64,000 nucleotides of DNA. Origin: Owenia fusiformis. Taxonomy: Eukaryota > Annelida > Polychaeta > Sabellida > Oweniidae. The notes beneath the pieces were generated by a model. It was not told where the DNA came from, did no database searches, and worked only from the letters and a program-made list of their open reading frames with translations. The DNA lies in NCBI GenBank assembly GCA_903813345.2, contig CAIIXF020000011.1:1636571-1700570 (forward strand), in the 5' to 3' direction. The translations under genes and the position numbers were made by a program. Positions 24,801 to 36,800 of this stretch are shown piece after piece (the stretch's first letter is position 1; each line of letters starts with the position of its first letter).

Positions 24801-27800
24801 CGAGGAAAAACTTTGGGCCAAATTAGGCTTTAAGGCCCCAAAAAGTCGGCCTTTTTGGTCATTACTAGGCTTTCTAAGGCCTTATTTTTTAATTTCAGGT
24901 CAAAGTTTGAAGAAAATGGGCCTCAAAATTTCAAAATTTGGGCCAACTTTTCGGTTTTAGGGGCCCAAAAATTTTTGTTTTTCTCTGACCGAAAATTTGG
25001 GCCCCCCCCCTTGTTGATTCCTGGATCTGCCACTGTGTGGTACATGTAATAAAACATACAATAGTTAAAAAGGGTGGCCATCAGTTGTTTCTTTACTTGA
25101 GATTATTTTCTGAGTCTCTTTATTTTTTGTCTGTTTATTGTCTTCAATTCTTTGTTTATTTTTGTTTACTTTTGCGTATTTATGTTTTTTTCATTTTCCC
25201 TGTCATTTAATTTTATTTTTGCCTTCAAGTGTATTTAGTTTTTCCTTTTGTCCTATTTCAAAAAGTATTTTATGCTTCTTTTGTTTTTTTAATCTTCTTT
25301 GTTTACTGTCTACATTATGTACTTGGATAATTGATTATTTTTTCAGCCTGTCTATTTTTACCCTAAACACAGTGTTGTATTAACTTCTGTTTCCCAATTT
25401 ATTTTCCTAAAACTGTCCTAAATATAAATTATTTGGGACCTGACCTTGATATAAACTTTTGCTGACATCTAATATAAATTTAAAGTCGTATTTAGACATC
25501 TGAATATTGACGTTCCTCTCAACCCATAGACAAGAATCATCTGGGGTGACAAAAATTGTTCAAATTGACCTTATTAGGTATACACCAAATGCAAGTTACA
25601 TATAAGCATTGCTAGCAGGTATTTCAAATATTAAAATATATTTTAATATACAGTATAATGTCACCACATATATTGTGTCATAAATTTTGCTGACATCTGA
25701 TGTCTCATTGACATTGAACCCAAACACTGACTCCTGACCTAACTACATGAATGAATTCTTACTGACATCTGACTTGTAAATAAACTCTTTTTGACAGCTG
25801 ACTTTAATATGTAAAAGCCATATGAAAGCCACATATAATCACATGGTGGTTATTTCAGATATTATCGTTCCCAAAGAAGCCGAAATAGAGGAACCAGCCT
25901 GGGGAAACACAGAAGATGGAAGTGAATACAATGTTCTTAACCAATCAGGGGCCATCCCTGCTTCACTGCGGTCACCATCTAGGCCCAGTACACGACCAAG
26001 CTCTGGTCATGGACATTCAGTTCCTAGTAGCCCTGGTTTGAATATTGATATTCCTCTCCCCCATCCACCTGAATCCCCTCACCCCCAAAGACAAGGATCT
26101 TCTGGGGTGAGATCAGGTGTTACCACCCCCGAAGCTGAACTTGCTCAACTTCCCAAGGAACATCCACCAAGCGTCAGAGTACCAAGTGTCAATGAGCCAA
26201 GCGTCCATGAGCATGAGCCAAGTGTCCATGAAAGTGTCCACGAACCAACTGACAAAGTGCCAAGTGAACATCCTCAAAGCCCTGCACCACCCAGTGAAAA
26301 AGCAGCCAGTATTAAAGCTCCAAGTGAAAAAGCCAGAAGTGTTAAATCTGCTAAACCCACCAAACAACCATCAGCTCCACAGGTGAGTGTTCTATACTGA
26401 TTCTCAATCAAAGGTAACCATCAAATAGCATTCTTTCATAAAAAACAATTTAATAATTCCACTTTTTTCATTATTCTTGCTACATGAGTAAATAAGGTAT
26501 TGAAAGATATTAACAATATTTAAAATCGGCTTATATATGGGAATGATTCTGCTGCATATAAACACCCGGGCATAAACTTTGAAATGTACCTATATTTTGA
26601 AACTGCAATGTTCATCGGATGCACCTGCTATCAGTAATTATAGCCTACTAAAGTCAGGATATGATATTTACCCTATGGATTTCAAAATATAATATACATA
26701 ATTTCACACTAAAATCAATAAAACCTTATAAACATACAAAAACTTTTTGATATTGATATCTACCCTCGGTCACTGGAAATTGTATGTCTCTTTGGTTAAT
26801 AATATCAGTGATTTTTCTTTCGCTGTTGGTGTTAATGTCATGTCTGAAGTATGTGAAATATTTATTACATGTCTTACATGTTATTCAGGCTGATAAAGCA
26901 CCACCTGCTAAGCCAAGACCTCCCGGAAGATTGGCCAAATCTCAGAAACCTGACAAGTCTTACAAAGACCCCTTAGGTATCACATCTGTATCTAATAAGA
27001 CTCCTGATGGAAAGAAAACCCCAAGAACTGCTGTACAGGATACTCCAGTGGAACCGCCTTCTGTGGTATGTAGGCCATGTATAAAGTATAATCAGGCCCG
27101 TAGCCAGGAATTGCCAAGGGGGGGGGGGGTCAGTTTTCAAAAATTTCCAGGGGGGGTTCACATTTGACAATTATGGCCCAAAATATGGCTAAAATCACTT
27201 GAGAAGTACTCAAAATGGTGAAAAACTGCATAATTTTGAAATAATTTTTGGCCAGGGGGGTTCATCCGAACTCTGCAAACCCCCCTGGCTACGGGCCTGA
27301 TAATGTAGTAAAACCTGCGAATTCTCAAAATAATTTTTGATAAAAAACACCTCTCTATATATTATATATTTGTCCGAACACATGTATAAAGTAAAAATAA
27401 ATAAGCTTCATTTTGCGAAATTTCAACATTTAAGATGAACCTGGATGATCTGTTGAAACCAACGAGAGAAGAAGAGGAAAAACGGAAGCGAGAGGAAGCT
27501 GAAAAGGAGGCTGCACGTCTCGCAGACCTTCACGCGGCTGCTGCAGAGAAAGCCAAACAACTACAGATGGAGAAAGAGCGAGAAGAAGCTATCAGTCCTG
27601 TTAGAAAAGATCTGGATGATATCAATGCTATGGAGAAAAAAGGTGTGTTCTTTTGTACCCTTATTACAACTTTCAGGTCCTCTGAGATGAATTAGAACTC
27701 TCTTAAAACATGGTTAATTAGCTCACATTGTAAACCTCAGAGATAGAGTTAGAAAAAGGTCATTAATGATAAAAACTCTAATAAATTAAGAATCTGATGA

Positions 27801-30800
27801 ATTAAAGTGTGAAATAGTTTGCACATGATTATGGTTGCAAGCATTCTTCATGTTTATTGTTGCATATGTTTGGACAACCATAAAATATACTTATGTTTGC
27901 ATGTGTTTATGTTTACATGTGTTTATGTTTACATGTGTTTATGTTTGCATGTGTTGCATGAGTCTTGTGTGTAATGGTTGTAAGCATTTATGATTAAATA
28001 TATTTATGGTTGTGTTTGTAATTACAGTATCAGGGATGCTTAAGGAGACAGGAGAGGACATGGGAGAGGGTTTAACTGCTGAAGAATTGGAGCTACGTGC
28101 ACAAATGCTCAAGGTAACCATGGCAACATACATGAAATTTAACTTTTTAATAGTTATCCTACACAAATTTGCTGAAGACTTAATATAAGTTATTGATGTT
28201 TGGCTTCCTTTTATACTACTGTATCACCATGATCATTGACTGTGTTCTACATGTATGTTGTGATATATATGTTGTTTATATTCTAGCAATAATTTGCTAA
28301 AGACGTTCATTGTTGATGTTTTGGCTTCCTCGTGTACTGTCACCATGACATTTACTGTGTTCTAATTGTGATACATTTTTTGTTGTTGTAATGTTGTATA
28401 TATATTGTTGTCTTTTTGTAGGAAAAGATGGAGGAAGCAGAAGCATTAATGATGGAAGCTGATGGTGCTAAACCTGCTCAAAGAACACTAGGCAAGCCTC
28501 GTTCTGAAAAGAAAACGGGCAAGAAAGGCGGGAAGAAGGGCTCAAAAGGAAAGGGGAAGGAGAAATCTGACGATGAATCCGTGAATCTAATTGCTCAGAA
28601 AGAGGCTCTTAAAGAACAGCGTCGTTTGGAAGCAGAGGTAATGCATTATGGGTAGAGAATTGCATTATGGTATAGATATCCATGTGATGCATTATAAATA
28701 TAAATATAAAACATTGCAATGCTATCTGTAGACTGAGAGAGAAAGGGGCATGCATGTATCTCTGTAACAAGGGAATTTATATTAGAGAGAAAACATTACA
28801 GTATTGAACAAATTCCAAGACCAAGACATTGTTTATTCAATTTTGTTTTTCTTGGAATTCTAGAACAGCAACAAGTTAATCTCAGATTATTTTAAAATGA
28901 AGACTTCAATCTCTTTTTACATATTTATTGTATGATATATGCAGTACACACCATTGACTGTATTACATGTATACCATTATGCAACATATATTATATGACA
29001 CCTGTATCCAGGCCAAAACAAAGGAGGCTGAGGCCCTTAAAGAAGCAGTCATGCTTAAAAAAGAGCAATCCCTTGCTAATATGCTGAAAAACAAGAGAGC
29101 AGAGAAGGTGAACTCCCAGGGTGCATCACTGTATTATTGCACACTTCTTAACCAATCATGCATGCGTGAAGCACTCAGAACAATGAATGGAGGCATTAAG
29201 GGAAAGCTCTTTTAGTGAAAACATGAACTTTCCTATATACACTGTACCTTTATATATTACCGACATTTTGATCTTCCATTGTGAAAGATTATAATACACC
29301 TTAGGCCCGTAGCCAGGATTTGCCAAGGGGCCGTTCAGTTTTCAAAAATTCCCAGGGGGGGTTCACATTTGACAATTTTGGCCCAAATATGGCTAAAATC
29401 ACTTGAAAAGTGCACAAAATGGTGAAAAACCGCATGATTTTGAAAGAATTTATGGCCAGGGGGGGGGGGGGTTCACCCGAACCCTGCGAACCCCCCCTGG
29501 CTACGGGCCTGCACCTGCAGAAATGATTCAAGGAGACTTGTTAAGAAATGTCTTTCAATGATTCTTGTACATTTTCCCAATATAATCCCCTCATTTCCTA
29601 CACAATAGACAAATTGACGCAACAAGATCTGAATTCCGATTTAATAGGTTTTTGGCATGATCAGAAACAAAACTCGAAATCATATTATCATGATGTACAC
29701 GTATTCCTAAAATTGAGTTAAAGTGATTTGTAATTCAAATTTCGAGATTTGGGCTACATTTCCAATTTACCATTTGTTTATAATTTCCTTGGGGGTATGT
29801 TTCTCAAAATGTCATGTATTACAGTTTGAGTGTTTCAAGTGTTTTCAATAGTATGTTTATGCAGAGTCTCTGGTTTATGAAGATGAGTGTAAGTCTTGTA
29901 ATGTGTGAATATTTTGAGAAACTGGCCCCAACAGCACTGCACAGAGGTGGTTGAAACAAAGATAACATGCACAAATCTAACATGTGGTGTGTCATGAAAT
30001 TTACAGCGAAAACTTGAGGAAGAACGTCTGTTAAAAGAGAAGATAGCTGAAAAGGAAGAGGAGAAATATCGTAAAAAACAGTTAGCCGATCGTCAGGCAA
30101 GGGTAGGGTCACATGACAATTTGACGTCAATTAGATAATATGGAGTTTAAGCTTGCAATGTTTTTTACAACCAAAACGTGAACGGAAAATGTTTTAAGCG
30201 ATGCATTTGTATGGGCGATTGGTCATACGTACAGGCTGACGTTTCGATTTTATATGCAAGCTTAAACTCCCTAATATTTATATATAGTGTAGATAGACAT
30301 GGTAGTATTGATTTGCCGTATATTTATATTTGGACCGTGTTTATTGGACAAAAACTGGTTTTGATTAAAAATGTGTATGTTTGATGTTTGCACAGTTGGC
30401 ACAGTACTGAGTTTTAATCACAGCACAATTTTGTAAATATCATTAAGTACATTACATGTATATAGCTATCACATTAGGCAAATAGCACATATAGAATAAT
30501 TCCAATAACTCGTATCACTTTAATTTATACTGTATGTAATGTGTTAATACTATTCAAGTAATTAATTATATCAATATACATGTATTATTACTATTCCTAC
30601 TGTATATTATCTCCATTTCAAAATTTGTTATAACTGTTTCTATAATTTATCAAAATTCATCTATATTATCACTATTCCTTAAATATACTATCACAATTTC
30701 AGATATGTTATTCCTTTTCCAAACAAGTTTCTTTGAAAATCAGAACATGAATTATAAAACAGATGTAAACAAGTCTGAAATACTAAATACATTACACAAC

Positions 30801-33800
30801 TGCCCTCTTTCTGTAGGATATGGAACTAGAGATGCGTGCCCTGGAAGAGCAGGCTGAAGAGGCTCGTCAGGCTGAGGAAGAGGCTAGAGAGGCATTGGCG
30901 GAAACACGAAAGAATTCCAGAGAAGAGCGAGAGGCACGACGTCAAGCAGAGATTGAACGCAAAAAACGTGATGCCCAGGAGAAAAGGGAAGAGGCGAGGT
31001 AGAAAAAATAATCTTATTATAGACATAAATCACATTTTTACTAAAAGGTTTAAAAAAAGTGTAATTTTAATTTTTGCAATTAAAATACAATTACAAGCAA
31101 CGTTGATCATATTGAGGCAATATAAATACGAGGGTTGTCCCAGAAGTAATGCACTATATGTTCTAACTTTCCTTAATATTCTTCAATTTAGCATATAGTG
31201 CATTACTTCTGGGACAACCCTCGTATATATGCACATGTTAATGGCAAGAACAAATAAAGTGAATATTTTTTTATGTCTTTAATGAGATAACAGAAACAAT
31301 GATAAATTCAAACAAAAGTCGAGAAATATACATGTACAATGTATTGTTAATTATTTTTTCAGACGTGTGAAAGAGGCCGCAAGACAACGAGAACAGGAAA
31401 TGCTAATGAGGATGGCTGATGCCGATACACGTCGCAAAATGATGGAAGAGGAAAGATACCGTCGTGAAATGGAAGAGGAGGCCGAAGCTGAGCGAATTGA
31501 GGTAAAACAGATATTTCCAAATCATGCGGTTTTTCAGCATTTTAGGAACTTTTTGAATACTTTTTGGCCAAAATTGTTAAATTTGAACCCCCTAGCAAAA
31601 GCTGGCCACGGGCAAGTGAATTTAGTACGGTTGCATAATATTTATTTGTTTTACAAAGCTGTATTTTGAAATCACAATCTAGCTATTTTTAAGATTAAAA
31701 TCTTGCTCTCGACCAAAAAATTATGTACAAGACTGCAGCCTCAAAGTCTCACTTATCATATTTCTTTGATACTCAATTAACCATCCAGCATGAGTTAGTA
31801 ACATTTGTTTGGATTTACTTTTCGGCTGTTTATCTATAAGTATTCTAGAGAAAAATATAAAACTGAATTCTGCTGGTGCTGCAATCTTTATATCAGCCCA
31901 GGAACTATGGTTTTCATATCATTTTTTGTATTTTTGTGTTAAATGATACAACAGCAAGAGGAGTTTGAGGCAAATGAGCTGTTTCTCCTTGAACAGATGG
32001 TAAACAACTTGCTTGTAAACAGCATGTAGATGTAGAGGCATTGCATGTCACTGTAAATTGTAAACAGAATGACACGTGCAGCTGTAGGGTGTAAACAGCA
32101 TGGCATGTGGAGCTGTAGAGTGTTAACAACATGTCATGTGCAGCTGTAGTGTGTAAACAGCATGGTGTGCAGATGTAGATTATAAACAGGATGGTGTACA
32201 ACTGTAGAGTATTGACAACATTGCATGTCACTGTAAATTGTAAACACTATGGCATGTGCAGCTGTAGAGTGTAGACAGAATGGCATGTGCAGCTGTAGAG
32301 TGTTAACAACATTGCATGCAATTGTAAAGTTGAAACAGTATGGCATGTGCAGCTGTAGAGTGTGAATAGCATGGTGTGCAGATGTAGAGTGTTAACAACA
32401 TGGCATGTGCAGCTGTAGAGTGTAAACAGAATGGCATGTGCAGCTGTAGAATGTAAACAGCAATGTGTGCAGATGTAGAGTGTTAACAACATGGCATTTA
32501 CAGCTGTAGAGTGTAAACAGAATGGCATGTGCAGCTGTAGAGTGTATACAGCATGGTGTGCAGATGTAGATTATATACAGGATGGTGTACAACTGTTGAG
32601 GGTTGACAACATTGCATGTCGCTGTAAATTGTAAACACTATGGCATGTGCAGCTGTAGAGTGTAGACAGAATGGCATGTGCAGCTGTAGAGTGTTAACAA
32701 CACAGTATGTGCAGCTGTAGAGTGTAAACAGAATGGCGTGTGCAGCTGTAGAGTGTGAATAGCATGGTGTGCAGATGTAGAGTGTTAACAACATGGCATG
32801 TGCAGCTGTAGAGTGTAAACAGAATGGCATGTGCAGCTGTAGAATGTAAACAGCAATGTGTGCAGATGTAGAGTGTTAACAACATGGCATTTACAGCTGT
32901 AGAGTGTAAACAGAATGGCATGTGCAGCTGTAGAGTGTATACAGCATGGTGTGCAGATGTAGATTATATACAGGATGGTGTACAACTGTTGAGGGTTGAC
33001 AACATTGCATGTCGCTGTAAATTGTAAACACTATGGCATGTGCATCTGTAAAGTTTTAACAGAATTGCATGTGCAGCTGTAGAGTGTTAACAACACAGTA
33101 TGTGCAGCTGTAGAGTGTAAACAGAATGGCGTGTGCAGCTGTATAGTGTTAACACCATGGGATGTGCAGCTGTAGAGTGTAAACAGCATGGCATGTGCAG
33201 CTGTAGAGTGTTAACAACATTGCATGCAACTGTAAAGTGGAAACAGTATGGTGTTCAGCTGTGGAGTGTTAACAGCAATGTGTGCAGGTGTACAGTATAA
33301 ACAGCATGGTGTATAACTGTAGAGTGTTGACAAAATAACATGTAGCTGTAGATTGTAACAAGCCTGGCAAGTACACTGTAGCTGCAGGGTGTAAACAGCA
33401 TAACATACATTTGAGAGTGTCAACAGTATGGTTTGAAGCTGTGGATTGTTAAAAGAATGGCATGCAGCAGGACATACATGTATCACTGTTTCAGTTTACA
33501 GAATGGTTGGCATACAGCTGTTGGGAGAGAACAGTTTTTTGGCTTACAGTTAGATAAGGTTAAAAATATGACCAAATTCATTTTTTATATTAGCAATTGT
33601 GAGTTTTTATATCGAGCATGTCACTTGAATCATGGGCCCTGGAAACCCCATGCTTAAATACAAGGCCCTCGGTCACCTTAGAAACACAATCACATGCAGT
33701 ATACGGTTGATTATTAGTGGCCTTGTACCTTCATGACTTAGCTTGTATTCACGATTAATCTACTATTCTATGGGCAACTCACTTGAATATGAATAGTACC

Positions 33801-36800
33801 TGTCTCCATTTCATTCTTATCTAAATGGGTTGATCATTAAATAGTAGGTTCATCCGGTAGCCGACAGCCGAAAGTTGCATTAGCGAATACCAAATTGATC
33901 ACAAAACAATAATTAATGATAAACATAAATGCATGATTCAATCAACTGCATACAGTATTTGAAGGGGACTCATCTCTAAGTTCAACTTTTACAACAGTGG
34001 TAATATATTTGCCATGTCAACTAAGAGCTCCTCATTCTGCATTGCTTTATCATGACGTCATATAGCTCTCTTGTTTATGGATTTTTGGAATTTGATACCA
34101 TCATCTGTGACTTAGTGACACGTTGTCCCAACAACAATCAAACAAACAAATAAACTTAGATACATCGCTGATTTTTACAAATTCCATTGCATAATTTGGG
34201 AGTTTGCTTCAGGTTTGCTTTATTTTCTTCGTTTTCGTAGCTAAAACAGTAAATACAAAATACCAATGTTCTATTTTTTTCCTCAAAAGATGTCAAAGTA
34301 AATGAACTTCAAAGCTTTGAAATCTTGAATCTTGTTAATGGATATAGAAAGTTAAATTAAAATATCATATGGCGTCAATTGTACTACAGAACTTTGGTAA
34401 GGGGTACAACCCTAGATGTATACCTACACATACTGCGGAAATATAACGAACTAAGAAGAAATAAAATTGAAATAAAAACGTTCCACCGTCGATTTTATCA
34501 AAAATGTCAAAGTTTATTGAAATAACAAAGCGTTTGACATGACATGACGAATGGCGTCTATTTTATTGCCAAACTTGGGTACAGGATCACAATCATTTAC
34601 TCATATTAGTGGAATGCTTTATCTACCCTCATTTGAATCCAAACTCTTTAGATGATTAAATAAAGTAAATTAATAACATTTTTAGCGATTGAATAATGAT
34701 TCAAATGTCTAAAACACGTAAAGCGAGATCATACTGTTTTACAATATGAATATTTCGCGTTTTAGATATTGAATGAAATTCTCAAAAATATAAAAAAGCG
34801 AAGTCCCGGCTGTAAATATCAGAAAAATAGACGGTGAAACAAAATGTTGTTGTTCAAGTTTTTTCCTCCAAGAATGTCAGAATTTATTGAAATGATATGA
34901 CCAAGGGAATATGACGATTACAGTTCGACATGGCGTCACTTTTCTTGGCTAACTTGACGGGGTAAGGGGTCACAACCCTTTACATATGTTGCTATTATAA
35001 TGCTTTATTTACCCCCATTTGTATTTTCTTGGAATGCAAACCCTTCAGATAATAAGATACATTTTAGCGACATCTAGCATCTCTAAATTAAGAACGTGTC
35101 GCTTAAAGCAAGCCTGTTCTAGCGAAGCGGTCAAACGTTTTTGTCATACAACGTCATACCCATCTTTAAGACGATGTAGTGAACTATTTTAACGTTTAAG
35201 ATTTGATTTATTTTACATCTAATGAGAGCATATATGAAATTTTCCAAAAAGCAAACAGAAACAGTGCATATACGGTACTCCAAAATCAGCTAGGTTAGAG
35301 ATGAGTCCCCTAAGAGTAAACATCAAGTCATGCATCGTAATAACTATAAGATAGTCTGATCGAATAATTTACAAATTTGGTACAATTTGGTACAGAATAT
35401 GTCTGCTTTAAATTGGCGAACTAGCCTTTTGCAGATCATTAACATAGACATCGAATATCAGAACAATTTGAATGAAATACTTTACATCAAATTACACTCA
35501 ACATTGATTTGACAAAGGTATGAATTAAAATGTACTCATCTTTGATTGTCTTTGTGAATACAGGAAGAAGAAAGGAGAGCAATGCGGGAAGCTGAGGAGG
35601 AAGAAGAGAGAATTGCAGCTTTGGAGAAAGCCGTAAGTTGATAAAGTTCCCAGCCTCGTATCCTCCTAATGCCTGGCCCCCATTTGCTCCGATTCTCCCT
35701 ACCGCGCCCGGCCAATTGAGTATTTTGTTCAAAATTGAATACAGATTTTAACAAAACACTCAATTGGCCATGCGCCGGCCGATGGATCGGAGCAAATGTG
35801 ACCCAGGCATAAGCAGGTGTCCAGAATCCGTACCTCTTTGTTCCCCTCTGCTATAACCAATTTGGAAGCTCCACATTAAACCGAATCACGTGATCTTATT
35901 ATGCGCAATGACTTATACACGATTATCATGGTAAACATGTCAATCCCCATCTTCTTCCAAAACATATCAACGTGGAATTGTCAAGATAAATAATTCTCAA
36001 AATAACTGATTCAACGATTGTTATATTTTTTCTGAATTTAAAGAATGTTGAATTATCTAATTTTCCTAATATAGACTTGGATTGAAGCTATGCTGAGAGA
36101 AATATTGAAAATGCTGAATTTTTTGATTTCCTGATAAAGGCCGAGGAAGAGGCAATGGTTCGAGATATTTTGAAAATGCTGAATTTTTTGATTTCCTGAT
36201 AAAGGCCGAGGAAGAGGCAATGGTTCGAGATATTTTGAAAATACTGAATTTTTTGATTTTCCTAAAATAGACTTTGAGAAATATTTTGAAAATGCCAATA
36301 AAGGCCAAGGAAGAGGCTATGGTTAGCGATATTTTGAAACTGCTGAATTTTCTGTTTTTCCTAATATAGGCTGAGGAAGAGGCGATGGTAAGGTTGATCA
36401 GAGAGCGAGAAGAGGCTGAGAAAAGGCAGAGGTTACTCAGAGAAGAGGCGGCAAAGATGCAAGAGGAAGAGGAGAAGAAAAGGTAAACTTTTATACTTGC
36501 ATGAGCAAAAAGGTTAACAAACAGGTAAAGTCTCATCTTGGTCTTATCAGTACGTTAACAAATAAATCTAGATTACATGTGACGTATTTGATTCATATGT
36601 TACTTGATTGAATCATATGTGACACGCTTGGATCCCATTTGAAATATTAGATTAATATGTGACATGCTTGCTTCAAATGTGATTATTTGATTCATATATG
36701 ACATGATTGATTTACATGTGACATATTTGATTCACATGTGACAGGCTTGACTCACATTTGAAACATTAGATTTACATGTGAAAGGCCTTCTTCACACGTT

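Noticed and set aside
26113-26386. Overlapping frames on the opposite strand and in another frame within the Ser/Pro-rich exon
   Set aside because: They are shadows caused by the short repeats in exon 6.
31914-33486. Several overlapping minus-strand frames with HSTAAHA/LYSCTCH repeats
   Set aside because: They are translations of the 31-base minisatellite and follow its unit, with no gene signal.
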